Below are positions 9,907 to 18,571 of a stretch of DNA of 64,000 nucleotides, in pieces. How positions within the stretch are numbered: position 1 is the first letter of the stretch; the number at the start of each line of letters is the position of its first letter. Both the position numbers and the translations under genes were made by a program. This DNA is from Vibrio superstes. Its GTDB lineage: Bacteria > Pseudomonadota > Gammaproteobacteria > Enterobacterales > Vibrionaceae. The DNA lies in assembly GCF_003569005.1 (NCBI RefSeq), contig NZ_BCUR01000001.1, forward strand, positions 372,001 through 436,000. Reading direction: 5' to 3'. The notes under the pieces were generated by a model, which had not been told where the DNA came from, searched no databases, and saw nothing but the letters and a program-made list of their open reading frames with translations.

Positions 9907-12228
9907 TTAATTGACATTAATAATTACCGGCTGAGAGTAAATAAGATAAAACTCTCCTGTCTCCTGCTTATGCATGACTAGCACTTCAGCCTGTCCTGAA
10001 GACAAGAATCTTAATTCCCCTTCATCGGATTGTTCGTATTGAGCAGTGTTCTGCGTGACAAGAAACGCTCTCGCTGTATCAGATTGTTCAACTCCCTTCT
10101 GGTCTCTCAATACCACACCAACTTCTAAGGTGTTGCCTACATCAATGGATACTTGGTCGCTTAATGCCTTAGCGGACACTACTTTGTCACTTGACCACTG
10201 AGCATAATCCGTTGTTAGGCCATGAATACCCCATAGATAGTGTTTATTCAGATCTGCTTGTGAACGGTATGTCCAAGGCCACAGAGTCATACCACGGTGC
10301 TTAGCGATACCGATCGTGTCCTCTGACAAAGCTGCATAGGACGGATTATACGTTGTGGACAGCGGCTGAACCTTCTTCAGCATGTTAACTAGTGTTCTTT
10401 CAGAGTCTCTATCTTCACTGTGAGAAATCAGCAAGACTACAGGAATTTCCGGCATCACTTCTGCCATTCTTTGAGTTTGTTGTTCACTGAACGCGATGAC
10501 AATCAGCTGATCAGCAACATCATACGCTTTGGTGAGTTTAGCGATTTCATCCACAATCAAAGGATTTGCACTTTTAATCTCTAAGAAGTGCGTCATTTTC
10601 GCGTTTTTGAATTCACTAAAGAACTCTTCTAACGTTGGTATCTTCATCGACGATGGATTGCCATCTAAATCAAGAATGCTCAGCGCACGAAGCTCATCCA
10701 ATGTCATCTCTTCAACGTTGCCACTGCCATCCGTGGTTCTATCGACGGTCGTATCATGCATTACCACAACATGATTATCAGCCGAGAGGTACACATCATA
10801 CTCGTTGCCATCAACGCCAAGCTCAAGGGCTTTGACTGCACTCTCAAGTGTATTTTCAGGAAGCAGAGAAGGTACGCCGCGATGGCCGATGATCAGAGGC
10901 TTGCGGATCAGTGAGTTTGGTGCAAACATGCTCATAAGGTCAGCTAGTTCATCGGTATTCTCGGTGACTAAACCATGAGCACCGGTCGTCAATAAACTTG
11001 CCATGGTACTTTCACCGTCATGCTCTATCCAAATGGTTAGCAAACGACGTTGCAAATAGTCCATAAGCTCTGGCGTCACAGCCGATTGAGGCAATACCAC
11101 AATGCGAGACTTCGATGCCGTCACCTTAGAAACGATGTTGTGCCAAGACTCAATATCCGTACCGATTTCACCCTCTGAAATCTTGAGTGCAGAGCGAACA
11201 TTCACATTGTGATTTCTTAGTTCCGTAAGATCTTGAGATTCAGAAGACACAAACGTTAAGTCGATAGACTTGTACATATCCAGAACCGAAGAGAGTCTTT
11301 CTAGATCAACGCCAGCAGAAATTTCTAGAACAGGAATAATATTGAGTTCAGCCTCAAGTAACTGCTCAAGAGTCGAAAGATAATCCCCACCTACAGAGTA
11401 CACGTGCAATGAGTCATCCAATTTTAGATAAGCGTTAGAGCCGCTGAAACTGTTCAAACTCTCTAGCGAACTAAACTCGGTACCTACCACCGTTGGGGCC
11501 ATGGCAATGTGCGTATCAGGCTCATCGACAGTATAGAGCTGCTCAAGCTTGGGTAGCGCTTCATGTTGTTCGGTAATCTTAATATCTTGGATTTTAAGAA
11601 CAGCGCCAGCGGCTTGAAGAGCGATGTTACCCATGACAGGCAAAATAGTATTGTCGTGCATTATCTGACCATTTAAGATCTGCTGAACACGGTTACCATG
11701 TGTCGTGATCTCAGCGGTGTATATCTGCTCAGGGTTAATGTCTTGGGTAAATGCCTTAGTATCGAGAATATCCCACTTGTCTTCATAGCGCGCTGCCAAT
11801 TCAGTACCGTTGCTGCTGGTTGCTGCCTGACGGATTGCCATTTGATAATATGAGTTTGAACCCACATCACGGTATCGGAATCCCGCCCAGCGAGAAGCGG
11901 TGTTTGCTTCAGGAATCGTAAAGTTCACAGTCACTTTGTAGTTGCCGTATCCTGAAAGCTCTTGAGGAAGCTCAACCGCCGTTGCCGTATAATTATCAAT
12001 CCTACCATCGACGTACAAATAACCGTCTTCCACGTAGGCTTCACCAAGGTTAGTAACTAAGTCCCAACCGTCCGGTAGCATGCCATTTTCAACATTTTCA
12101 AAATTCTCAGTAAGAATAATGTTATCGCCTACATCCGGCACGTCTGGTTTATTGTCATTCTTATCGCTACTACACGCGACGAGTGATACGGTTGCGACTA
12201 AACCAAATACCCATTTATAACTGTTCAT
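9907..12228 (-). CDS. Glycerophosphodiester phosphodiesterase lipoprotein
   Basis: A 773-residue exported lipoprotein. The N-terminus is a signal peptide with lipobox SLVAC, cleaved before Cys19, followed by an Asp/Asn/Lys-rich linker. Residues about 35 to 210 look like a concanavalin/LamG-like beta-sandwich; the next 220 residues look like a degenerate phosphodiesterase-type region. Residues about 446 to 690 are a GDPD barrel with the catalytic elements GHRG, NEYDVYLS and VVVMHD visible. It probably hydrolyses glycerophosphodiesters at the envelope to release glycerol-3-phosphate. A short beta-type tail follows. The divergent DeoR/GlpR-like regulator fits control by glycerol-phosphate metabolites. 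At 773 residues it is far longer than secreted GlpQ enzymes of about 350, because of the N-terminal half. Confidence 0.85.
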   Translation of the reverse strand: MNSYKWVFGLVATVSLVACSSDKNDNKPDVPDVGDNIILTENFENVENGMLPDGWDLVTNLGEAYVEDGYLYVDGRIDNYTATAVELPQELSGYGNYKVTVNFTIPEANTASRWAGFRYRDVGSNSYYQMAIRQAATSSNGTELAARYEDKWDILDTKAFTQDINPEQIYTAEITTHGNRVQQILNGQIMHDNTILPVMGNIALQAAGAVLKIQDIKITEQHEALPKLEQLYTVDEPDTHIAMAPTVVGTEFSSLESLNSFSGSNAYLKLDDSLHVYSVGGDYLSTLEQLLEAELNIIPVLEISAGVDLERLSSVLDMYKSIDLTFVSSESQDLTELRNHNVNVRSALKISEGEIGTDIESWHNIVSKVTASKSRIVVLPQSAVTPELMDYLQRRLLTIWIEHDGESTMASLLTTGAHGLVTENTDELADLMSMFAPNSLIRKPLIIGHRGVPSLLPENTLESAVKALELGVDGNEYDVYLSADNHVVVMHDTTVDRTTDGSGNVEEMTLDELRALSILDLDGNPSSMKIPTLEEFFSEFKNAKMTHFLEIKSANPLIVDEIAKLTKAYDVADQLIVIAFSEQQTQRMAEVMPEIPVVLLISHSEDRDSERTLVNMLKKVQPLSTTYNPSYAALSEDTIGIAKHRGMTLWPWTYRSQADLNKHYLWGIHGLTTDYAQWSSDKVVSAKALSDQVSIDVGNTLEVGVVLRDQKGVEQSDTARAFLVTQNTAQYEQSDEGELRFLSSGQAEVLVMHKQETGEFYLIYSQPVIINVN

Positions 12229-12274
12229 TGACTGTCTCCTTGTTTAGATGGAGGCATACTATGGGTTAGAAATG

Positions 12275-12329
12275 AATGTTCGATTGCGCCCAAGTGAACA
12301 TTAAAGGCGATATAATGAATTTTTGTTCA
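12275..12329. promoter_or_regulatory. Candidate GlpR-like operator in the divergent intergenic region
   Basis: AATGTTC (12275-12281) and GAACATT (12296-12302) form an inverted repeat, and TGAA/TTCA (12316-12329) a second, weaker one. AATGTTCG resembles the half-site of GlpR operators. They lie between the start of the phosphodiesterase gene and the divergent regulator. The spacing is longer than the E. coli operator, so function is inferred. Confidence 0.4.
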
Positions 12330-12395
12330 ATATAATATTGTTTAATTTACAGTCAGTTACAACTAAAACCCCATACAACTCAAGGCTTGTTATTT

Positions 12396-12433
12396 CTCTT
12401 TCATACTCTTTCATACTCTTTCATACTCTTTCA
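12396..12433. repeat. Tandem decamer TCATACTCTT, 3.8 copies
   Basis: Three perfect TCATACTCTT units (12401-12430) with partial units on both sides, ending 45 bases before the regulator's ATG. The 10-base period is close to one helical turn. It could bind a regulator or vary in copy number by slippage. Confidence 0.85.
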
Positions 12434-12478
12434 ATATATTCATTTGGGTTTAGTTTGAACGTATTGTGAGAAATTGAC

Positions 12479-13234
12479 ATGAACAGGAAACAAAAGATTC
12501 TGCAGTTGTTGCATTCGAAAGGATCGCTCACAACCGGTGAGATCTCTGCGCTCTTTAACCTCACCCCTCAAACGATTTGTAGAGACATCAATGCACTCTG
12601 CGCAGAAGGAAAAGCACGGCGAATACACGGTGGTATTACCTTGCCTGCTACTGCCGATAACAGTCACTTCACTCAAAGAATAAGAAGCAACGCCAACGGT
12701 AAGTTAGCCGCTGCTAAAGTCGCTGCCAAACTGATTTCAGCAGGCCAAACCATCTTCTTTGGCTACGGTTCAACGACAGCGATGATCGCAGGTGAAGTGG
12801 ACTCTGCACTGCACTTCAAAGCGATCACTAATAATCTTAACGTGGCGATCGCGCTGGAAAACAGTAATTCAGAAGTGTGGCTCGCCGGGGGCTTAGTGCG
12901 TAACAAACAGCGGGACGTAACCGGCTATAGCACGGCAAGCTTTCTTAATCGCTTTCGAGCCGATATTGCGTTTTGCGGTATAGGATCCATAAACCACCGT
13001 GGCGAGTTACTTGAGTTTAACTATGAAGAAGCCGAACTCACTCGTCTCATTTTGAGTAACTCAAAACAGCGAATCATCGTTGCAGACCAAACAAAGTTGG
13101 AGCGGCATGCCTCTGTTTTTTGCACCAAAATCAGTGATATTGATGCCCTTGTTATCGATTCGGCATCAACGTATTTGAAAGAGATGTGCCATTCAAATGA
13201 AGTGAAGCTCATGCTTGGTAGCACAGTAAGTTGA
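12479..13234 (+). CDS. DeoR/GlpR-family transcriptional regulator
   Basis: A 251-residue repressor of normal family length. Residues 1-57 hold the DeoR winged helix-turn-helix, with LTPQTICRDIN as the recognition helix; GlpR-type proteins usually have arginine where this one has cysteine. Residues about 75-235 form the sugar-phosphate sensor domain, with FFGYGSTTAMIA near 97 as the phosphate-binding loop and LAGGLVRNKQRDVTG near 140. It is divergent from the phosphodiesterase gene and probably regulates that gene and itself. The inducer, perhaps glycerol-3-phosphate, is inferred from context. Confidence 0.88.
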   Translation: MNRKQKILQLLHSKGSLTTGEISALFNLTPQTICRDINALCAEGKARRIHGGITLPATADNSHFTQRIRSNANGKLAAAKVAAKLISAGQTIFFGYGSTTAMIAGEVDSALHFKAITNNLNVAIALENSNSEVWLAGGLVRNKQRDVTGYSTASFLNRFRADIAFCGIGSINHRGELLEFNYEEAELTRLILSNSKQRIIVADQTKLERHASVFCTKISDIDALVIDSASTYLKEMCHSNEVKLMLGSTVS

Positions 13235-13287
13235 CTTCTCAAAGCAGTAGCGTAATGTCATTACCAATTCGATCATGATTGAATCGT

Positions 13288-13398
13288 TTAAGCGTTGTGA
13301 TTAATGCGTTCAGCCAATTTCACTATTCTCTGTGCGTTCAACGCACTGACTCCAACGATAACCCCCTCTGGCATGGCTATCAACAGTATGGTTGTCAT
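13288..13398 (-). CDS. Small hydrophobic protein, 36 residues, paralogue of the one at 32904
   Basis: The ORF starts with ATG directly after a strong GGAGAGG ribosome site. The product has a hydrophobic N-terminal half (TILLIAMPEGVIVGV) and a basic amphipathic tail containing SALNAQRIVKLAERI. A second copy at 32904-33002 shares about 19 of 32 residues, including the SALNA-RIV core, and also has a strong ribosome site. That is good evidence that both are translated. The make-up resembles membrane-active small toxins or small membrane regulators, but I do not recognise the family. Confidence 0.6.
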   Translation of the reverse strand: MTTILLIAMPEGVIVGVSALNAQRIVKLAERINHNA

Positions 13399-13461
13399 CG
13401 CCTCTCCATATAATCATCAATCGTCTCAATTTAGACACTCGCACTTTCAACACTTAGATGA

Positions 13462-14676
13462 TTACTCAAACTTAAGTTTTCGGTCATGGCGGTATGACTT
13501 AGTGGAGTACCTACGTTTAAGCGAGTTTGATAGATGCTTTTCAATCGAGTCCTTCATTCCATCAAGAATCCTAATCTCCTCGGACTGAGTGAGGAAGTCA
13601 GAGATCAAGTCCCCCATTTCCTCAATGATGTATTTGCGATCTCTTATATTAAATGTTCTGCTCTCTCCAAGCTTTAACAAGTGTTCTCGATCTGGGAAAA
13701 CCTTACTGTTAGCCATTTTGAGCGCCATCTTATTATCGATAGAGTCATAAATGAGTGTGTGAGTAATATCGAATGGGGGCGAAACTCGGACATTCTTCAT
13801 TTTTTTATCGTATTGCAGGGCAAAATTCTTGAGGTGAGCATCGCCATTGCCAATTAAGCAGTTGAATACGATGTACCGATACATTCTCTCAACTTCTGCC
13901 ATATCATTAGTGTAGAGGTGCGTTGCCTTCAATAAGGTCTCATAACTACTCGTGTACTTGGAATCCGGATCATTTGGCTTCTTAAGAAGTGTTGTGAAAT
14001 CCTCATACCCCAATTTCTTCCCCTGTTTATCAGAATCGAACCGCTCTACAACAAAGGTTTCTAGAGAGTCAGAAAGATAAGTTTTAGGTGGCTCTAAACC
14101 ACAAAACCTAGCCGCCTCCATGCAAACGTACTCATTTACCGTCAATAAGGTAAACTCCCTATCGAAGGATTTTACAATCAAATCCTTTTGCTCGATGGTT
14201 CTGTCTATCTTAACGGGAACGCTTACCTTAGGTTGAACTCCCGCCAATGAATTGCGGAGGTAATATTTTTCTAAAAGTTGAGGGAAAAGCGGTTCTTTAC
14301 TGCTGTAGGTCAGGATATCTTGCAGGCTAACCGATTCAATATTTGGCAGTTCAAAATCACCTTTGTAAGACAACATACCGATTCCGTTGTCACCTTGCAG
14401 TGCCAGCAGATACATATCATTAACCTTCGCATATCTTGCTAACTTCTCAGCAATGAATCGGCGGTTGAATCCTTCTGGAAGATTTTGTGCAAAAATAGGG
14501 TGAAGTGAACCAGATGAATAACTGTCTAGCGCCTTCTTAGTCATGGTCAGTGAAACGTAACGCTCTTCTTGGGTTGGAGTGTATATATGGGTAGAGCCAT
14601 GCGTTAGTAAACCAAGTTCATCACCTTGTGCCAACACAGACAACTTAGTGACTTTTTGGGGTAATGATATGCTCAC
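13462..14676 (-). CDS. HipA-family serine/threonine kinase toxin (first module)
   Basis: A 404-residue HipA-like kinase. The glycine-rich loop is NSLAGVQPKVS near 150, the catalytic motif NGDAHLKNFAL near 279, and the metal-binding aspartate lies in FDITHTL near 302. HipA kinases phosphorylate aminoacyl-tRNA synthetases or other translation targets; the target here is unknown. It starts with GTG, overlapping the antitoxin stop by one base (TAGTG), so the pair is coupled. It is distinct in sequence from the other two HipA proteins in the window. All visible catalytic residues are intact. Confidence 0.85.
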   Translation of the reverse strand: MSISLPQKVTKLSVLAQGDELGLLTHGSTHIYTPTQEERYVSLTMTKKALDSYSSGSLHPIFAQNLPEGFNRRFIAEKLARYAKVNDMYLLALQGDNGIGMLSYKGDFELPNIESVSLQDILTYSSKEPLFPQLLEKYYLRNSLAGVQPKVSVPVKIDRTIEQKDLIVKSFDREFTLLTVNEYVCMEAARFCGLEPPKTYLSDSLETFVVERFDSDKQGKKLGYEDFTTLLKKPNDPDSKYTSSYETLLKATHLYTNDMAEVERMYRYIVFNCLIGNGDAHLKNFALQYDKKMKNVRVSPPFDITHTLIYDSIDNKMALKMANSKVFPDREHLLKLGESRTFNIRDRKYIIEEMGDLISDFLTQSEEIRILDGMKDSIEKHLSNSLKRRYSTKSYRHDRKLKFE

Positions 14677-14939
14677 TAATCTTCATCCTCTGAGAACAAA
14701 TCTTCAATATCATCCCAATCGGGCAATGTGTGTTCTTTGGCTACAACATCAAATTGCAAGTCAACCGCATCCAGCAATCGTTCGAAGATGTCAAACGAAC
14801 CAGTGAACCGACCGTTCTCAATTTCAGATATGGTTGTTTTGTTGATACGCGTTAATTCAGATAGCTGAAGCTGGGTTAGCTGCCTATCTTTCCTTTGTTG
14901 TTTGATTTTTCGACCTATTTGCTCACGATTTGCCATCAT
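14676..14939 (-). CDS. HipB-like antitoxin, XRE-family (first module)
   Basis: An 87-residue helix-turn-helix protein: IGRKIKQQRKDRQLTQLQLSELTRINKTTISEIE covers the five-helix XRE domain, followed by a short acidic tail (DDIEDLFSEDED). It precedes and overlaps the toxin gene. Two identical palindromes just upstream are its likely operators, so the operon is probably autoregulated. The second codon is also ATG; either could be the start. Confidence 0.85.
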   Translation of the reverse strand: MMANREQIGRKIKQQRKDRQLTQLQLSELTRINKTTISEIENGRFTGSFDIFERLLDAVDLQFDVVAKEHTLPDWDDIEDLFSEDED

Positions 14940-14953
14940 TTACTCGAACTAAA

Positions 14954-15008
14954 TTAGCTATATAGCTAACATTGTAAGATAGAATGATTATATTAGCTAT
15001 ATAGCTAA
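14954..15008. promoter_or_regulatory. Paired operators of the first hipBA module
   Basis: The perfect palindrome TTAGCTATATAGCTAA occurs at 14954-14969 and again at 14993-15008, each followed by CATT. The spacing is 39 bases. Both lie directly upstream of the antitoxin gene, the usual place for HipB-type autorepression. Confidence 0.8.
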
Positions 15009-16029
15009 CATTCTAAAAGTTACTCAGAACAGTCATAGTTCCCACAGACATGACATAAGGTTGGGTTGGTTGCTGATCAGAGCACACCAATGTCAAATCA
15101 AAGAGGTGACTAGGTTACGACCAAGAGTACGCAATCGCTGTAAATTTATAGCGGAATTCGAGTAGAAGGCGTTAGCCACCTAGAAGTGCTGTATTTTATA
15201 CAACGCACTAAATTTCAGGCATACCTAGCCCAGTAAACTTGTTGAGCGCTTTGATCATCACGTAAGTTTCTCCCTCTTGTGCATTGTTCTGCGCAAGCTT
15301 AATGCCCCAAAAGAATGCTTTTCTATTCATCTACGAAACAAAATTTCAGCCGCAAAAACACCCTACGTCTCCCCATAGACATCAAGTTTTATTGAGCACA
15401 TATCTGACTCTCTGATTAGTTTATACACCTCTTACAACAAGGCCTTAAATACTGACTGAGACACATTATTAACAGATCAACCGTCTCAAAAAAGGAGCTC
15501 ACTTTCGTGATAGACCGATATGTTTCTGATATAAAGTAATAAAATATAGGATTACGAGGATCAAAACGAAAGTTAGGGGAACTAAAACGGTGTCAAGAAA
15601 CTAAAGCAAACCAATGATTTAATTGAACTTATATGATTCACCTAAAATTGGGGGGAGGAACTTTTCCTTTGAAGTCGTCATTTTTAGATTGTTTAGATTA
15701 ATTCTCAAGAACCTGAGTGATGCGAATCCATCGGATAATATAATCACCACATGATGTGAATAGAAGTTCTAATCTCATCACACAGCCCCGCTGTTTAAGA
15801 GGCACTCTCATCGTAAATAAAGTGCCCCAAATCCGGCCTCGTTCGCTATTTCAGAGGATTTTCAGGTAACAAGGATTGGCTGAAAACGGCAACCGCCAAA
15901 ATGAAAGCATCTTCCCTAGTGAGTTAAGCTGTGTGTTTCCCCGCAGGGCAATACACCCCTTAGAGATAAAGCTCCTCATCATCCTTTCCCCTACTCTGGA
16001 TTTTCGGTGAGCATTTTACTCACATGGCA
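15009..16029. other. 1-kb gene-poor stretch with one tiny ORF and a decayed hairpin
   Basis: No substantial gene is seen. A 40-codon minus-strand ORF at 15208-15330 begins MNRKAFFWGIKLAQ and may be a relic; it has no clear ribosome site. Around 15741-15785 lies a decayed copy of the sequence that precedes the hipA fragment at 27.1 kb, including a degraded form of the GATGCGAA hairpin. Several TGAGACA-type motifs near 15458 hint at old insertion-sequence ends. Confidence 0.45.
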
Positions 16030-17286
16030 CTAAAGTATCTTAAAATCTTGATTCAGTTGGGACCAGAGCCTTCTGAGTGCCACCTTATGTTCATCCAGCA
16101 TGGGTAATGTTTCGAGCGCTTCAGGCCAATACTTACGTGCTTTCTCGAGAACATCCAGAAGATGAGGCTTTATCGCTATCCAAGGGGCACCGGTTTTTTC
16201 AGCCCACAACTTGAAGTCATCCAGAGAAATATCAAACCAATTCTTGGTGCCTGATAGGTTGAGGGCAAGACTGTCACCTACTATATAGGGCGACGTAAAT
16301 ACCACATCATAGAGTGGTGACAAACTGGGAGACCTCTGATCAGGGTATATCAACGTCCAGTTTTTCAAATGCGCGTCTCCATTTCCCAACATAATATTGA
16401 TGAGAAGACGTCTTGCGAATTGTTGGATGTCCTTCAGACGTTGATCGCTGTATTGATAAACTACCCTGCCAAGTTGCTCGTAATTGACACGTTGATATTT
16501 ATCTGCAGGATACAAACCAAATACCTGAGCAAAGTCCTCGGTGTGGATACGCCCATTATCACTTCGATCAAAGCGTTTAATCCCATACGCGTATTGCTCA
16601 TCAGGCAACTTAATGCTCGGCATCCCATCCAGTTCTGTTATTTCAATCAACCGCACTTCGGATACCTCAGCCCCCACCATCTCAGCGAGTTTCATACAGC
16701 TAAACTCATTCGACGGAACACCACGATGAATCGTTGAAGGTGTCTTGATGATCCACATATCCCCAGATAACTCTTGATCTATGTGGTAGCGTCCATCTCT
16801 GTAAGATGACGAAAACTTCATCTGTACCCCGGCAAGAGAGAACTTACTATTCGCATGCCTCACATTGATCTGTTGAGGCTCAGTCGATAATCGTTGCTCT
16901 AACGCCCATTTGGGAACATCACCTGCAGCTATTGGCGTTGCAATAATCGCCCCGGGTAAGTTCGCCCCCATATACGCTAAGATCGAAAATTCATTGTTGC
17001 TATGACACTGAAGTGCACGAGCAGTGAGCTCTCTCAGTGCCCCCTCGGGGAGCAGATTTGACAACACTGGTGGGACTTTATCTGTTCGAATTTGTGATTT
17101 ATTCAGATAATCTGAATCAAATAATTGCCGAAGGGTAAATACAGGGCGGATTTGCGGAGATATCGCGATAAAGTCAGGATCGAAGGCAAGGATGTTTTTC
17201 CCACCAGCATAATGCGCGATGACACCCACACGATTGCCGTGTAGATGAATGGCAAGGCCTTCCACTTTCTCTAGTGGTTTGTTCAT
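16030..17286 (-). CDS. HipA-family kinase toxin (second module)
   Basis: A 418-residue HipA-like protein. The nucleotide loop is FSLAGVQMKFS near 150, the catalytic motif NGDAHLKNWTL near 304, and the metal aspartate lies in LYDVVFTSPYIV near 325. The start overlaps the antitoxin stop by four bases (ATGA). A fragment of a close paralogue with in-frame stops is at 27180-27411. The kinase residues appear intact, so it may be active. Confidence 0.87.
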   Translation of the reverse strand: MNKPLEKVEGLAIHLHGNRVGVIAHYAGGKNILAFDPDFIAISPQIRPVFTLRQLFDSDYLNKSQIRTDKVPPVLSNLLPEGALRELTARALQCHSNNEFSILAYMGANLPGAIIATPIAAGDVPKWALEQRLSTEPQQINVRHANSKFSLAGVQMKFSSSYRDGRYHIDQELSGDMWIIKTPSTIHRGVPSNEFSCMKLAEMVGAEVSEVRLIEITELDGMPSIKLPDEQYAYGIKRFDRSDNGRIHTEDFAQVFGLYPADKYQRVNYEQLGRVVYQYSDQRLKDIQQFARRLLINIMLGNGDAHLKNWTLIYPDQRSPSLSPLYDVVFTSPYIVGDSLALNLSGTKNWFDISLDDFKLWAEKTGAPWIAIKPHLLDVLEKARKYWPEALETLPMLDEHKVALRRLWSQLNQDFKIL

Positions 17287-17597
17287 ACCTCGTCCTCAGA
17301 GTTGAACCAAAAGCTAAGATCATCAGAGTCGTCCTTGAACTCATCGTTCTTTTCAAGGTTACCAGGCGCCTCGCTAAGGTCAGAGGCGAGCTTTTTATTC
17401 CTAGGAGTGATCGAAAGCTCTAAGTCTAGTCCTTCCAAAACCCTTAGTAAGGTCGACAGTCTCACGTCACTACCAGATTCGATACGCTGATACTGCTGCT
17501 GCTTCATACCGATGCGCATGTACATGTCTTTTTGTTCAATCCCCAACGTTTTACGTTGTGCAACAAGTCGCTCCGCTATGTCATCAATCGTCTTCAT
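17283..17597 (-). CDS. HipB-like antitoxin, XRE-family (second module)
   Basis: A 104-residue protein with an XRE helix-turn-helix at residues 8-60 (AQRKTLGIEQKDMYMRIGMKQQQYQRIE) and a charged tail of about 40 residues ending in FWFNSEDEV, probably the part that contacts the toxin. It is the first gene of the pair. Two ACAAC/GTTGT palindromes lie directly upstream. Confidence 0.85.
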   Translation of the reverse strand: MKTIDDIAERLVAQRKTLGIEQKDMYMRIGMKQQQYQRIESGSDVRLSTLLRVLEGLDLELSITPRNKKLASDLSEAPGNLEKNDEFKDDSDDLSFWFNSEDEV

Positions 17598-17608
17598 TTA
17601 ACCTCTGA

Positions 17609-17655
17609 ACAACTAAAATGTTGTATACTAAACATGTAACAACATAATAGTTGTT
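17609..17655. promoter_or_regulatory. Paired operators of the second hipBA module
   Basis: ACAACTAAAATGTTGT (17609-17624) and AACAACATAATAGTTGTT (17638-17655) are inverted repeats with centres 30 bases apart, ending just upstream of the antitoxin ATG. The core differs from those of the other two hip modules, so cross-regulation is unlikely. Confidence 0.75.
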
Positions 17656-17849
17656 TATGTGGGTGTGTACAAGTTTACAGTTGTTTACAACACGATAGCA
17701 GCTTTACTGCCGTACTTAGTACAGAATTCTTTGCAGAGGTAGTCCACACCTGCGCCTAAGTTTGCCACACAAGCAGCTCAATTTGGATGGACAACGAACG
17801 TGTTCCTCATGGCGGTAGATTTGTTACCAAAGTCCTAGATGTAATTTAG

Positions 17850-17945
17850 CGATATCTAAAAAAGTAACGAGGTAAGATTTTGCTGATTTCATACTTCTTG
17901 CCTTTCGTTGCTTTCAATCCCATCGCCAGCTTTAGTTTTCTGAGG
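17850..17945 (-). pseudogene. Short fragment of a third-module-type hipA
   Basis: About 95 bases closely match the intact hipA at 28554-29855 (its 28728-28815 region), encoding a piece that reads LKLAMGLKATKGKKYEISK. Neither end continues as hipA. The rest of 17660-18183 shows no gene, but AGGTCAC motifs occur at 18005, 18118 and 18130, with TGACCT at 18046. Confidence 0.8.
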
Positions 17946-18183
17946 GTACTCTGCTCATCCGTCCTCTCACCTGCCCGATAAAGGACACCAAACACATACT
18001 CAATAGGTCACACTGTCCCTTAAATAGTCATTCTTGGTCTAAACATGACCTTTAAATCCATAAAAACCTTGTTCTATGCACCTTAGAGCTCTAAATAAAT
18101 GTTCTATAGGACATTAAAGGTCACCCTAAAGGTCACACCATGACAACCACCATTACACAACTATTCGCATATCGCTCTTAATA

Positions 18184-18546
18184 TCAGTCTCTGTTTTTCG
18201 TCTCACCCATTAATGCAGCTCGAATTTGCGTCGCAACCGCATCAGGACATTTATTGTATTCCGCATTTATTTGCTCAAATTGACCAAGATTAAAGCAACT
18301 AGCGTACATGCCTAGCGACTCACCTGTTAGAGTTTCAAGCGGGATCATAACCCAGCCTACAATATCAAATTCGGCTTCGTGCCAATTGAGTCGTTCACCG
18401 TGACGTTTTCTCTTTCTCTTCACCTCATTGAGCTCTCTTGACCTTTGCATGAGTTCAACAACAAATCTCAGCGACATCTTATTTTTTACCGCTGTACGAT
18501 ATAGCCCAGATACTCTTTGTTTATAACGTTTACTTGCGTAGCGCAT
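18184..18546 (-). CDS. Uncharacterised basic protein, 120 residues
   Basis: I do not recognise this protein. It has a strongly basic N-terminal half (RYASKRYKQRVSGLY, then KRKRKRHGERLNWHE) and a more hydrophobic centre (DIVGWVMIPLETLTG). There is no signal peptide or membrane segment, and the basic part could bind nucleic acid. It follows the ATPase gene on the same strand by 25 bases and is probably co-transcribed with it. Confidence 0.6.
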   Translation of the reverse strand: MRYASKRYKQRVSGLYRTAVKNKMSLRFVVELMQRSRELNEVKRKRKRHGERLNWHEAEFDIVGWVMIPLETLTGESLGMYASCFNLGQFEQINAEYNKCPDAVATQIRAALMGETKNRD

Positions 18547-18571
18547 TGTTTATTCCTAGTGTTGTGAACCA

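Noticed and set aside
13304..13588. 94-codon plus-strand ORF overlapping hipA and the small protein gene
   Set aside because: It lies antisense to the tiny protein and to the 3' end of hipA, which explain the open frame.
15160..15180. GGCGTTAGCC, resembling an integron attC core site
   Set aside because: No matching second core or long imperfect palindrome nearby, so not an attC site.
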